Assembly: GCF_043290135.1 (NCBI RefSeq)
Contig: NW_027464602.1
Location: 4,030,001 to 4,094,000, forward strand
DNA from: Rhipicephalus microplus
Lineage: Eukaryota > Arthropoda > Arachnida > Ixodida > Ixodidae
Reading direction: 5' to 3'
DNA: 64,000 bases
Both the position numbers and the translations under genes were made by a program. The first letter of the stretch is position 1, and every line of letters starts with the position of its first letter. The notes below the pieces were generated by a model. It did no database searches and was not told the DNA's origin. It saw only the letters and a list, made by a program, of their open reading frames with translations. Positions 12,899-27,500 of this stretch are shown here, one piece after another.

Positions 12899-14316
12899 TG
12901 TGATGGTTAAGGAGACGTTCGTCACTATGTTTGTTGATAGCGGACGAGAAATCATTAACATGAACTTTTTATTTCATGGCATGGGTGGAACGGCTGCCGA
13001 CGCACGGATACGCTACCGTGTGCAGCGCCGTTGAGTCGGACGTCGCGGCCAACCCAGCAGTCAGGGTCGCAACTCCGGAGGTCCTGGATCAGGCCACGGC
13101 TCACGACGACCACACCCGGTAGGCCTCGTCCACGAACCTGCTCCCGGCCTCTGCACTCAGGCAGGAGCCGTTCGGCAGGTCTCGGCCTTGAACCTTGAAC
13201 AGACACACCGGAGCTCGACCTGGCCGACACGTACGGGTCTCACGTCCGGCTCAGGAACGCTGCCAGGAACTCGTCCTCTCGAGCGGCACACCGTTTCGTC
13301 TGCCTTCGTGGCCTCAACTCTCGAGCTGCAGTGGCGGAGATGCCTTGACCAGCGCGACCTCGGACCTCGTTTCCAAGCTTTTGATCACCTTCCGGGCGTA
13401 GCGGTTCCACGTGCGGGTTCTGGCCAGCACAGCACCGTCTGTGCCGTGCTGAAATGCTGCTCGCTACAGCTGCGGTGCGGCAGCTCACTCACCGGCGTTC
13501 GTCGCCTTGGCCAGGGCACAGCCAGGTACCCTCGGGTGCGCCCCTCGTGAGCTCGCGGCCCACTTCCGAGGCTGGTGCGTCGCTCGGTACGGCTCGGCAC
13601 CGCTCGGCGATCCTCGATTCAGCCAGCAACTCTCCTGGCATCTGAATTCTCGGCCACCCTGAACCTCGCCCGGCTCCATGGTCCTCCGTACACACGCCCG
13701 CGTCTCGCCCGGCAGAAAGTCTCACTCGTCCCTTGCCGAAGTGCGACGCTCTGGTGATACCGGCGCTTGATGGCGTGGGTGCGGCCACGGAGCAGTAAAC
13801 CCGCATCGGAGACGCGATGCTCCATGCGGGGCATGGCCAGCCCGTCCAGCGAAGAGCGTGCGCCGAGACGCATGCTCGACGCAACCGTGACCATTAGCCA
13901 GGCCACGTTCATCGCTGTGTCGAACGGCTGACCGTGGAGACGCCTCGCCGAGATCCGCGATGCCCTCGGCAAGGAAGAGAACAGCAGGCCAGGCCGTGCC
14001 CCGAGATGCAGTACTCGTGCCGGCAATGCCGCCCCAGCTGGTAGTTGGACGGCAGCAGCGTGGACGGCCGCGTTCCCTGGCCGGAACCTGGATCACCTGC
14101 GTCCGACGCTTCGGCCCGCTGTCTCCCGTCTGCCGCTGCTTCGGCTCGTCCCCAGCCACAAAGCCCACTGCCACGTGATGGTCGTCCGTGGCCCAATCGT
14201 GGCACGCCACCTTTATGGGCCACCACAGGTCATCAGCTCATTCGCTGACACTCACGCGCACATTACAAGCGCCTTGCCCCGCACTTCCGGCGTTGTCGTT
14301 TTCTTCACTCATCACA
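12899..14316 (-). mobile_element. Solo LTR-like insertion, copy 2 (1418 bp)
   Basis: Same length and ends as the copy at 8383-9800 and the same CCCG target duplication (12895-12898 and 14317-14320). Comparing the translations of both copies in several frames shows one base change, C at 9669 against T at 14,185. The identical insertion point means this copy arose by duplication of the surrounding array and not by a second insertion. The minus-strand AATAAA equivalent is at 12968-12973. Confidence 0.7.
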
Positions 14317-15039
14317 CCCGGAAGGGCTCGAAACTCCAACCTTTCGGTCAACAGCCGATCGTGCTAGCCCTTTGCGCCACGGAGACAGTCTTGCTCCCTT
14401 CTCACCACCATCAGAACATAACTTCAAAGCTATCAGCCCAAAGAAAAAAAAGCACCGCAACACCACCGGGTGGGCTCGAACCTCCAACCTTTCGGTTAAC
14501 AGCCGATCGCGCTGGCCAATTGCGCCACGAAGACTGTCCTGCTCCACTCTCACCACCATCAGAACATATCTTCAAAGATATTACCGCAAAGAAAAAAGCA
14601 ACACACCACTCCTGGGTGGGCTCGAACCTCCGACCTTTTGGTTAACAGCCGATCGCGCTAGCCAATTGCGCCACAAAGACAGTCCTGCTCCACTCTCACC
14701 ACCATCAGAACATAACTTCAAAGCTATCAGCCCAAAGAAAAAAAAGCGCCGCACCACTACCGGGTGGGCTCGAACCTCCAACTTTCCGGTTAACAGCCGA
14801 TCACGTTAGCCAATTGCGCCACGGAGACAGTCCTGCTTCACTCTCACCACCGTCAGAACATTTCTTCAGAGCTATCAGCCCAAAGAAAAAAAAAGCGCTG
14901 CACCACCACCGGGTGGGCTCGAACCTCCAACCTTACGGTTAACAGGCGATCGCGCTGACCAATTGCCCCACGGAGACAGTCGTGCTCCACTCTCACCATC
15001 GTCAGAACATTTCTTCAGAGCTATCACCCCAAAGAAAAA

Positions 15040-17683
15040 AAAAAGCGCCGCACCACCACCGGTTGGGCTCGAACCTCCAACCTTTCGGTTAACAGCCGAT
15101 CGCTAGCCAATTGCACCACGAGAATGTCCTGCTCCACTCTCACCACCATCAGAACATATCTTCAAAGCTATTACCGCAAAGAAAAAAGCAACACACCACT
15201 CCTGGGAGGGCTCGAGACTCCAACCTTTCGGTTAACAGCCGATCGCGCAAGCCCATTGCGCCACGGAGGCAGTCTTGCTCCACTCTCACCATCATCAGAA
15301 CATATCTTCATAGCTATCAGCGCAAAGAAAAAAAAGCGCTGCACCACCACCGGGTGGGCTCGAACCCCCCAACCTTTCGGTTAACAGCCGATCGCGCTAG
15401 CCCATTGCGTCACGAAGACAGTCTTGCTCCACTCTCACCACCATCAGAACATATCTTCAAAGCTATCAGCGCAAAAAAAAGCCACACACCACTCCCGGTA
15501 GGGCTCGAAACTCCAACCTTTCGGTCAACAGCCGACCGCGCTAGCCCATTGCGCCACGGAGACAGTCTTGCTCCCTTCTCACCACCATCAGAACATAACT
15601 TCAAAGCTATCAGCGCAAAGAAAAAAGCAAAACACCACTCCCGGGAGGGCTCGAACCTCCAACTTTTCGGTTAACAGCCGATCGCGCTGGCCAATTGCGC
15701 CACGGAGAAAGTCCTGCTCAACTCTCACCACAATTAGAACATATCTTCAAAGCTATCAGCCCAAAGAAAAAAAAGCGCCGCACCACCACCGGGTGGGCTC
15801 GAACCTCCAACTTTTCAGTTAACAGCCGATCGCGCTAGCCAATTGCGCCACGGGGACCGTCCGTCTCCACTCTCACCACAGTCAGACCATTTCTTTAGAG
15901 CTATCACTCCAAAGAAAAAAAAGCGCCGCACCACCACCAGGTGGGCTCGAACCTCCAACCTTTCGGTTAACAGCCAATCGCGCTAGCCAATTGCCCCACG
16001 GAGACAGTCGTGCTCCACTCTCACCACCGTCAGAACATTTCTTCAGAGCTATCACCCCAAAGAAAAAAAAAGCGCCACACCTCCACCGGTTGGGCTAGAA
16101 CCTCCAACCTTTCGGTTAACAGCCGATCGCGCTAGCCAATTGCGCCACGAAGACAGTCCTGCTCCACTCTCACCACCATCAGAACTTATGTTCAAAGCTA
16201 TCACCGCAAAGAAAAAAGCAACACACCACTCCCGGGAGGGCTCGAAACTCCAACCTTTCGGTCAACAGCCGATCGCGCTAGCCAATTGCGCCACTGAGAC
16301 AGTCCTGCTCTACTCTCACCACCATCAGAACATTTCGTCAGAGCTATCACCCCAAAGAAAAAAAAAGCGCCGCACCACCACCGGTTGGGCTCGAACCTCC
16401 AACCTTTCGGTTAACAGCCGATCGCTAGCCAATTGCACCACGAGAATGTCCTGCTCCACTCTCACCACCATCAGAACATATCTTCAAAGCTATTACCGCA
16501 AAGAAAAAAGCAACACACCACTCCTGGGAGGGCTCGAGACTCCAACCTTTCGGTTAACAGCCGATCGCGCAAGCCCATTGCGCCACGGAGGCAGTCTTGC
16601 TCCACTCTCACCATCATCAGAACATATCTTCATAGCTATCAGCGCAAAGAAAAAAAAGCGCTGCACCACCACCGGGTGGGCTCGAACCCCCCAACCTTTC
16701 GGTTAACAGCCGATCGCGCTAGCCCATTGCGTCACGAAGACAGTCTTGCTCCACTCTCACCACCATCAGAACATATCTTCAAAGCTATCAGCGCAAAAAA
16801 AAGCCACACACCACTCCCGGTAGGGCTCGAAACTCCAACCTTTCGGTCAACAGCCGACCGCGCTAGCCCATTGCGCCACGGAGACAGTCTTGCTCCCTTC
16901 TCACCACCATCAGAACATAACTTCAAAGCTATCAGCGCAAAGAAAAAAGCAAAACACCACTCCCGGGAGGGCTCGAACCTCCAACTTTTCGGTTAACAGC
17001 CGATCGCGCTGGCCAATTGCGCCACGGAGAAAGTCCTGCTCAACTCTCACCACAATTAGAACATATCTTCAAAGCTATCAGCCCAAAGAAAAAAAAGCGC
17101 CGCACCACCACCGGGTGGGCTCGAACCTCCAACTTTTCAGTTAACAGCCGATCGCGCTAGCCAATTGCGCCACGGGGACCGTCCGTCTCCACTCTCACCA
17201 CAGTCAGACCATTTCTTTAGAGCTATCACTCCAAAGAAAAAAAAGCGCCGCACCACCACCAGGTGGGCTCGAACCTCCAACCTTTCGGTTAACAGCCAAT
17301 CGCGCTAGCCAATTGCCCCACGGAGACAGTCGTGCTCCACTCTCACCACCGTCAGAACATTTCTTCAGAGCTATCACCCCAAAGAAAAAAAAAGCGCCAC
17401 ACCTCCACCGGTTGGGCTAGAACCTCCAACCTTTCGGTTAACAGCCGATCGCGCTAGCCAATTGCGCCACGAAGACAGTCCTGCTCCACTCTCACCACCA
17501 TCAGAACTTATGTTCAAAGCTATCACCGCAAAGAAAAAAGCAACACACCACTCCCGGGAGGGCTCGAAACTCCAACCTTTCGGTCAACAGCCGATCGCGC
17601 TAGCCAATTGCGCCACTGAGACAGTCCTGCTCTACTCTCACCACCATCAGAACATTTCTTCAGAGCTATCACCCCAAAGAAAA
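15040..17683 (-). repeat. 1322-bp tandem higher-order repeat, two copies
   Basis: Landmarks repeat with a constant 1322-bp offset (15,111 to 16,433; 15,410 to 16,732; 15,568 to 16,890; 16,140 to 17,462), which equals nine monomers. Shared private variants such as gatcgctagcc, ccacgagaatgtcc and aaaaaaaagccacacacc show that the block was duplicated as a unit. The right end is marked where the second copy reverts to gatcgcgctagcc near 17,745. Confidence 0.85.
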
Positions 17684-20600
17684 AAAAAGCGCCGCACCAC
17701 CACCGGTTGGGCTCGAACCTCCAACCTTTCGGTTAACAGCCGATCGCGCTAGCCAATTGCCCCACGAATACAGTCCTGCTCCACTCTCACCACCATCAGA
17801 ACATATCTTCAAAGCTATTACCGCAAAGAAAAAAGCAAAACACCACTCCCAGGAGGGCTCGAACCTCCAACTTTCCGGTTAACAGCCGATCACGCTAGCC
17901 AATTGCGCCACGGAGACAGTCCTGCTCCACTCTCACCACCGTCAGAACATTTCTTCAGAGCTATCAGCCCAAAGAAAAAACAAGCGCTGCACCACCACCG
18001 GGTGGGCTCGAACCTCCAACCTTACGGTTAACAGCCGATCGCGCTAGCCAATTGCCCCACGGAGACAGTCGTGCTCCACTCTCACCATCGTCAGAACATT
18101 TCTTCAGAGCTATCACCCCAAAGAAAAAAAAAGCGCCACACCACCACCGGTTGGGCTCGAACCTGCAACCTTTCGGTTAACAGCCGATCGCGCTAGCCAA
18201 TTGCGCCATGAAGACTGTCCTGCTCCACTCTCACCACCATCAGAACATATCTTCAAAGATATTACCGCAAAGAAATAAGCAACACACCACTCCTGGGAGG
18301 GCTCGAGACTCCAACCTTTCGGTTAACAGCCGATCGCGCTAGGCCATTGCTCCACGGAGGCAGTCTTGCTCCACTCTCACAATCATCAAAACATATCTTC
18401 AAAGCTATCAGCGCAAAGAAAAAAAGCGCTGCACAACCACCGCGTGGGCTCGAACCTCCAACCTTTCGGTTAACAGCCGATCGCGCTAGCCCATCGCGCC
18501 ACGGAGACAGTCTTGCTCCACTCTCACCACCATCAGAACATATCTTCAAAGCTATCAGCGCAAAGAAAAAAGCAACACACCACTCCCGGAAGGGCTCGAA
18601 ACTCCAACCTTTCGGTTAACAGCCGATCGCGCTAGCCAATTGCGCCACAGAGACAGTCGTGCTCCACTCTCACCACCATCAGAACATATCTTCAAAGCTA
18701 TCGGCGCAATGAAAAAAGCAAAACACCACTCCCGGGAGGGCTCGAACCTCCAACTTTTCGGTTAACAGCCGATCGCGCTGGCCAAATGCGCCACGGAGAA
18801 AGTCCTGCTCAACTCTCACCACAATTAGAACATATCTTCAAAGCTATCAGCCCAAAGAAAAAAAAGCGCCGCCCCACCACCGGGTGGGCTCGAACCTCCA
18901 ACTTTTCGGTTAACAGCCGATCGCGCTAGCCAATTGCGCCACGGGGACCGTCCTGCTCCACTCTCACCACCGTCAGACCATTTCTTTAGAGCTATCACTC
19001 CAAAGAAAAAAAAGTTCCGCACCACCACCGGTTGGGCTAGAACCTCCAACCTTTCGGCTAACAGCCGATCGCGCTAGCCAATGGCGCCACGAAGACAGTC
19101 CTGCTCCACTCTCTTCACCATCAGAACATATCTTCAAAGCTATTACCGCAAAGAAAAAAGCAACACACCATTCCCGGGAGGGCTCAAAACTCCAACCTTT
19201 CGGTTAACAGCCGATCGCGCTAGCCCATTGCACCACGGAGACAGTCTTGCTCCACTCTCACCACCATCAGAACATATCTCCAAAGCTATCATCGCAAAGA
19301 AAAAAGCAACACACCACTCCCGGGAGGGCTCGAAACTCCAACCTTTCGGTCAACAGCCGATCGCGCTAGCCCATTGCGCCACGGAGACAGTCTTGCTCAT
19401 CTCTCACCACCATCATAACATATCTTCAAAGCTATCAGCACAAAGAAAAAAAAGCGCCGCACCACCACCGGGTGGGCTCGAACCTCCAACTTTTCGGTTA
19501 ACAGCCGATCGCGCTAGCCAATTGCGCCACGGGGACCGTCCTGCTCCACTCTCACCACCGTCAGACCATTTCTTTAGAGCTTTCACTCCAAAGAAAAAAA
19601 AGCGCCGCACCACCACCGGGTGGGCTCGAACCTCCAACCTTGCGCTTAACAGCCTATCGCGCTAGCCAATTGCCCCACGGAGACAGTCGTGCTCCAGTCT
19701 CACCACCGTCAGAACAGTTCTTCAGAGCTATCACCCCAAAGAAAAAAAAAGTTCCGCGCCACCACCGGTTGGGCTAGAACCTCCAACCTTTCGGTTAACA
19801 GCCGATCGCGGTAGCCAATGGCGCCACGAAGACAGTCCTGCTCCATTCTCACCACCATCAGAACATATCTTAAAAGCTATTACCGCAAAGAAAAAAGCAA
19901 CACACCACTCCCGGGAGGGCTCAAAACTCCAACCTTTCGGTTAACAGCCGATCGCGCTAGCCCATTGCACCACGGAGACAGTCTTGCTCCACTCTCACCA
20001 CCATCAGAACATATCTCCAAAGCTATCATCGCAAAGAAAAAAGCAACACACCACTCCCGGGAGGGCTCGAAACTCCAACCTTTTGGTCAACAGCCGATCG
20101 CGCTAGCCCATTGCGCCACGGAGACAGTCTTGCTCATCTCTCACCACCATCAGAACATATCATCAAAGCTATCAGCCCAAAGAAAAAAAACCACCGCACC
20201 ACCACCGGGTGTGCTCGAACCTCCAACCTTTCGGTTAACAGCCAATCGCGCTAGCGAATTGCGCCACGGAGACAGTCCTGCTCCACTCTCACCACCATCA
20301 TAACATATCTTCAAAGCTATCAGCACAAAGAAAAAAAAGCGCCGCACCACCACCGGGTGGGCTCGAACCTCCAACCTTTCGGTTAACAGCCGATCGCGCT
20401 AGCCAACTGCGCCACGGAGACAGCCGTGCTCCACTCTCACCATCATCAGAACATATCTTCAAAGCTATCAGCGCAAAGAAAAAAAGCAGCACACCACTCC
20501 CGGGAGGGATCGAAACTCCAACCTATCGGTTAACAGCCGATCGCGCTAGCCAATTGCGCCACGGAGACAGTCCTGCTCTACTCTCACCACCATCAGAACA

Positions 20601-23600
20601 TTTCTTCAGAGCTATCACCCCAAAGAAAAAAAAGCGCCGCACCACCACCGGTTGGGCTCGAACCTCCAACCTTTCGGTTAACAGCCGATCGCGCTAGCCA
20701 ATTGCCCCACGGAGACAGTCGTGCTCCACTCTCACCATCGTGAGAACATTTCTTCAGAGCTATCACCCCAAAGGAAAAAAAGCGCCGCACCACCACCGGT
20801 TGGGCTCGAACCTCCAACCTTTCGGTTAACAGCCGATCGCGCTAGCCAATTGCGCCACGAAGACAGTCCTGCTCCACTCTCACCACCATCAGAACATGTC
20901 TTCAAAGCTATTACCGCAAAGAAAAAAGCAAAACACCACTCCCGGGAGGGCTCGAACCTCCAACTTTCCGGTTAACAGCCGATCACGCTAGCCAATTGCG
21001 CCACGGGGACCGTCCTGCTCCACTCTCACCACCGTCAGACCATTTCTTTAGAGCTATCACTCCAAAGAAAAAAAAGCGCCGCACCACCACCGGGTGGGCT
21101 CGAACCTCCAACCTTTCGGTTAACAGCCTATCGCGCTAGCCAATTGCCCCACGGAGACAGTCGTGCTCCACTCTCACCACCGTAAGAACATTTCTTCAGA
21201 GCTATCACCCCAAAGAAAAAAAAAGTTCCGCACAACCCCCGGGTGGGCTCCAACCTCCAACCTTTCGGTTAACAGCCGATCGCGCTAGCCTATTGCCTCA
21301 CGGAGACAGTCGTGCTCCACTCTCACCACCGTCAGAACATTTCTTCAGAGCTATCACCCCAAAGAAAAAAAAGAGCCGCACCACCACCGGGTGGGCTCGA
21401 ACCTCCAACCTTTCGGTTAACAGCCGATCGCGCTAGCCAATTGCGCCACGAAGACAGTCCTGCTGCACTCTCACCACCATCATAACTTATGTTCAAAGCT
21501 ATTACCGCAAAGAAAAAAGCAACACACCACTCCCGGGAGGGCTCAAAACTCCAACCTTTCGGTTAACAGCCGATCACGCTAGCCCATTGCGCCACAAAGA
21601 CAGTCTTGCTCCACTCTCACCACCATAAGAACATATCTCCAAAGCAATCATCACAAAGAAAAAAGCAACACACCACTCCCGGGAGGGCTCGAAACTCCAA
21701 CCTTTCGGTCAACAGCCGATCGCGCTAGCCCATTGCGCCACGGAGACAGTCTTGCTCATCTCTCACCACCATCAGAACATATCATCAAAGCTATCAGCCC
21801 AAAGAAAAAAAAACCACCGCACCACCACCGGGTGGGCTCGAACCTCAAACCTTTCGGTTAACAGCCAATCGCGCTAGCCAATTGCGCCACGGAGACAGTC
21901 ATGCTCCACTCTCACCACCATCATAACATATCTTCAAAGCTATCAGCACAAAGAAAAAAAAGCGCCGCACCACCACCGGGTGGGCTGGAACCTCCAACCT
22001 TTCGGTTAACAGCCGATCGCGCTAGCCAACTGCGCCACGGAGACAGTCGTGCTCCACTCTCACCATCATCAGAACATATCTTCAAAGCTATCAGCGCAAA
22101 GAAAAAAGCAACACACCACTCCCGGGAGGGATCGAAACTCCAACCTTTCGGTTAACAGCCGATCGCGCTAGCCAATTGCGCCACCGAGACAGTCCTGCTC
22201 TACTCTCACCACCATCAGAACATTTCTTCAGAGCTATCACCCCAAAGAAAAAAAAGCGCCGCACCACCACCGGTTGGGCTCGAACCTCCAACCTTTCGAT
22301 TAACAGCCGATCGCGCTAGCCAATTGCCCCACGAATACAGTCCTGCTCCACTCTCACCACCATCAGAACATATCTTCAAAGCTATCAGCCCACAGAAAAA
22401 AAAGCGCTGCACCACCACCAGGAGAGCTCAAACCTCCAACTTTTCAGTTAACAGCCGATCGCGCTAGCAAATTGCGCCACGGAGACAGTCCCTCTTCCAC
22501 TCTCACTACCGTCAGAACATTTCTTCAGAGCTATCAGTCCAAAGAAAAAACAAGCGCTGCACCACCACCGGGTGGGCTCGAACCTCCAACCTCACGGTTA
22601 ACAGCCGATCGCGCTAGCCAATTGCCCCACAGAGACAGTCGTGCTCCACTCTCACCATCGTCAGAACATTTCTTCAGAGCTATCACCCCAAAGAAAAAAA
22701 AAGCGCCACACCACCACCGGTTGGGCTCGAACCTCCAACCTTTCGGTTAACAGCCGATCGCGCTAGCCAATTGCGCCACGAAGACTGTCCTGCTCCACTC
22801 TCACCACCATCAGAACATATCTTCAAAGATATTACCGCAAAGAAAAAGCAACACACCACTCCTGGGAGGGCTCGAGTCTCCAAACTTTCGGTTAACAGCC
22901 GATCGCGCTATCCCATTGCGCCACGGAGGCAGTCTTGCTCCACTCTCACAATCATCAAAACATATCTTCAAAGCTATCAGCGCAAAGAAAAAAAAGCGCT
23001 GCACCACCACCGCGTGGGCTCGAACCTCCAACCTTTCGGTTAACAGCCGATCGCGCTAGCCCATCGCGCCACGGAGACAGTCTTGCTCCACTCTCACCAC
23101 CATCAGAACATATCTTCAAAGCTATCAGCGCAAAGAAAAAAGCAACACACCACTCCCGGAAGGGCTCGAAACTCCAACCTTTCGGTCAACAGCCGATCGT
23201 GCTAGCCCTTTGCGCCACGGAGACAGTCTTGCTCCCTTCTCACCACCATCAGAACATAACTTCAAAGCTATCAGCCCAAAGAAAAAAAAGCACCGCACCA
23301 CCACCGGGTGGGCTCGAACCTCCAACCTTTCGGTTAACAGCCGATCGCGCTAGCCAATTGCGCCACAGAGACAGTCGTGCTCCACTCTCACCACCATCAG
23401 AACATATCTTCAAAGCTATCAGCGCAAAGAAAAAAGCAAAACACCACTCCCGGGAGGGCTCGAACCTCCAACTTTTCGGTTAACAGCCGATCGCGCTGGC
23501 CAAATGCGCCACGGAGAAAGTCCTGCTCAACTCTCACCACAATTAGAACATATCTTCAAAGCTATCAGCCCAAAGAAAAAAAAAGCGCCGCACCACCACC

Positions 23601-24599
23601 GGGTGGGCTCGAACCTCCAACTTTTCGGTTAACAGCCGATCGCGCTAGCCAATTGCGCCACGGGGACCGTCCTGCTCCACTCTCACCACCGTCAGACCAT
23701 TTCTTAGAGCTATCACTCCAAAGAAAAAAAAGCGCCGCACCACCACCGGGTGGGCTCGAACCTCCAACCTTTCGGTTAACAGCCTATCGCGCTCGCCAAT
23801 TGCCCCACGTAGACAGTCGTGCTCCACTCTCACCACCGTCAGAACATTTCTTCAGAGCTATCACCCCAAAGAAAAAAAAAGTTCCGCACCACCACCGGTT
23901 GGGCTAGAACCTCCAACCTTTCGGTTAACAGCCGATCGCGCTAGCCAATGGCGCCACGAAGACAGTCCTGCTCCACTCTCACCACCATCAGAACATATCT
24001 TCAAAGCTATTACCGCAAAGAAAAAAGCAACACACCACTACCGGGAGGGCTCAAAACTCAAACCTTTCGGTTAACAGCCGATCGCGCTAGCCCATTGCAC
24101 CACGGAGACAGTCTTGCTCCACTCTCACCACCATCAGAACATATCTCCAAAGCTATCATCGCAAAGATAAAAGCAACACACCACTCCCGGGAGGGCTCGA
24201 AACTCCAACCTTTTGGTCAACAGCCGATCGCGCTAGCCCATTGCGCCACGGAGACTGTCTTGCTCATCTCTCACCACCATCAGAACATATCATCAAAGCT
24301 ATCAGCCCAAAGAAAAAAAACCACCGCACCACCACCGGTTGGGCTCGAACCTCCAACCTTTCGGTTAACAGCCAATCGCGCTAGCGAATTGCGCCACGGA
24401 GACAGTCCTGCTCCACTCTCACCACCATCATAACATATCTTCAAAGCTATCAGCACAAAGAAAAAAAAAGCGCCGCACCACCACCGGGTGGGCTCGAACC
24501 TCCAACCTTTCGGTTAACAGCCGATCGCGCTAGCCAACTGCGCCACGGAGACAGCCGTGCTCCACTCTCACCATCATCAGAACATATCTTCAAAGCTAT

Positions 24600-27500
24600 C
24601 AGCGCAAAGAAAAAAGCAGCACACCAATCCCGGGAGGGATCGAAACTCCAACCTTTCGGTTAACAGCCGATTGCGCTAGCCAATTGCGCCACGGAGACAG
24701 TCCTGCTCTACTCTCACCACCATCAGAACATTTCTTCAGAGCTATCACCCCAAAGAAAAAAAAGCGCCGCACCACCACCGGTTGGGCTCGAACCTCCAGC
24801 CTTTCGGTTAACAGCCGATCGCGCTAGCCAATTGCCCCACGGAGACAGTCGTGCTCCACTCTCACCATCGTGAGAACATTTCTTCAGAGCTATCACCCCA
24901 AAGAAAAAAAAAAGCGCCGCACCACCACCGGTTGGGCTCGAACCTCCAACCTTTCGGTTAACAGCCGATCGCGCTAGCCAATTGCGCCACGAAGACAGTC
25001 CTGCTGCACTCTCACCACCATCAGAACATATCTTCAAAGCTATTACCGCAAAGAAAAAAGCAAAACACCACTCCCGGGAGGGCTCGAACCTCCAACTTTC
25101 CGGTTAACAGCCGATCACGCTAGCCAATTGCGCCACGGAGACAGTCCTGCTCCACTCTCACCACCATCAGAACATAACTTCAAAGCAATCAGCCCACAGA
25201 AAAAAAAGCGCCACACCACCACCAGGAGAGCTCGAACCTCCAACTTTTCGGTTAACAGCCGGTCGCGCTAGCCAATTGCGCCACAGAGACAGTCCTGCTC
25301 CACTCTCACCACCGTCAGAACATTTCTTCAGAGCTATCAGCCCAAAGAAAAAACAAGCGCTGCACCACCACCGGGTGGGCTCGAACCTCCAACCTTACGG
25401 TTAACAGCCAATCACGCTAGCCAATTGCCCCACGGAGACAGTCGTGCTCCACTCTCACCATCGTCAGATCATTTCTTCAGAGCTATCACCCCAAAGAAAA
25501 AAAAGCGCCACACTACCACCGGTTGGGCTCGAACCTCCATCCTTTCGGTTAACAGCCGATCGCGCTAGCCAATTGCGCCACGAAGACTGTCCTGCTCCAC
25601 TCTCACCACCATCACAACATATCTTCAAAGATATTACCGCAAAGAAAAAAGCAACACACCACTCCTGGGAGGGCTCGAGACTCCAACCTTTCGGTTAACA
25701 GCCAATCACGCTAGCCAATTGCCCCACGGAGACAGTCGTGCTCCACTCTCACCATCGTCAGATCATTTCTTCAGAGCTATCACCCCAAAGAAAAAAAAGC
25801 GCCACACCACCACCGGTTGGGCTCGAACTTCCATCCTTTCGGTTAACAGCCGATCGCGCTAGCCAATTGCGCCACGAATACTGTCCTGCTCCACTCTCAC
25901 CACCATCACAACATATCTTCAAAGCTATCAGCGCAAAGAAAAAAGCTACACACCACTCCCGGGAGGGCTCGAAACTCCAACCTTTCGGTCAACAGCCGAT
26001 CGCGCTAGCCCATTGCGCCACGGAGACAGTCTTGCTCATCTCTAACCACCATCATAACATATCTTCAAAGCTATCAGCACAAAGAAAAAAAAGCGCCGCA
26101 CCACCACCGGGTGGGCTGGAACCTCCAACCTTTCGGTTAACAGCCGATCGCGCTAGCCAACTGCGCCACGGAGACAGTCGTGCTCCACTCTCACCATCAT
26201 CAGAACATATCTTCAAAGCTATCAGCGCAAAGAAAAAAGCAACACACCACTCCCGGGAGGGATCGAAACTCCAACCTTTCGGTTAACAGCCGATCGCGCT
26301 AGCCAATTGCGCCACCGAGACAGTCCTGCTCTACTCTCACCACCATCAGAACATTTCTTCAGAGCTATCTCCCCAAAGAAAAAAAAGCGCCGCACCACCA
26401 CCGGTTGGGCTCGAACCTCCAACCTTTCGATTAACAGCCGATCGCGCTAGCCAATTGCCCCACGAATACAGTCCTGCTCCACTCTCACCACCATCAGAAC
26501 ATATCTTCAAAGCTATTACCGCAAAGAAAAAAGCAAAACACCACTCCCAAGAGGGCTCGAACCTCCAACTTTCCGGTTAACAGCCGATCACGCTAGCCAA
26601 TTGCGCCACGGAGACAGTCCTGCTCCACTCTCACCACCATCAGAACATAACTTCAAAGCTATCAGCCCACAGAAAAAAAAGCGCTGCACCACCACCAGGA
26701 GAGCTCAAACCTCCAACTTTTCAGTTAACAGCCGATCGCGCTAGCCAATTGCGCCACGGAGACAGTCCTGCTCCACTCTCACTACCGTCAGAACATTTCT
26801 TCAGAGCTATCAGCCCAAAGAAAAAACAAGCGCTGCACCACCACCGGGTGGGCTCGAACCTCCAACCTCACGGTTAACAGCCGATCGCGCTAGCCAATTG
26901 CCCCACAGAGACAGTCGTGCTCCACTCTCACCATCGTCAGAACATTTCTTCAGAGCTATCACCCCAAAGAAAAAAAAAGCGCCACACCACCACCGGTTGG
27001 GCTCGAACCTCCAACCTTTCGGTTAACAGCCGATCGCGCTAGCCAATTGCGCCACGAAGACTGTCCTGCTCCACTCTCACCACCATCAGAACATATCTTC
27101 AAAGATATTACCGCAAAGAAAAAAGCAACACACCACTCCTGGGAGGGCTCGAGACTCCAACCTTTCGGTTAACAGCTGATCGCGCTATCCCATTGCGCCA
27201 CGGAGGCAGTCTTGCTCCACTCTCACAATCATCAAAACATATCTTCAAAGCTATCAGCGCAAAGAAAAAAAAGCGCTGCACCACCACCGCGTGGGCTCGA
27301 ACCTCCAACCTTTCGGTTAACAGCCGATCGCGCTAGCCCATCGCGCCACGGAGACAGTCTTGCTCCACTCTCACCACCATCAGAACATATCTTCAAAGCT
27401 ATCAGCGCAAAGAAAAAAGCAACACACCACTCCCGGAAGGGCTCGAAACTCCAACCTTTCGGTCAACAGCCGATCGTGCTAGCCCTTTGCGCCACGGAGA

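Larger units (their letters stand above)
5540..14866. repeat. Tandem segmental duplication of the array, each copy carrying one solo LTR
   Basis: Copy 1 spans about 5,540-10,350 and copy 2 about 10,351-14,866. Matching landmarks are offset by 4812 bp at the left and by 4516-4517 bp from position 6851 onward, because two monomers (about 6,370-6,665) are absent from copy 2. The ends agree with a tandem junction: copy 1 breaks from copy 2 at 10,350 (fusing 'gtcagaacatttctt' to 'tagagctatcactcc'), the same point at which copy 2 ends at 14,866. Both copies contain the 1418-bp LTR-like insertion at the same base. Confidence 0.85.
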
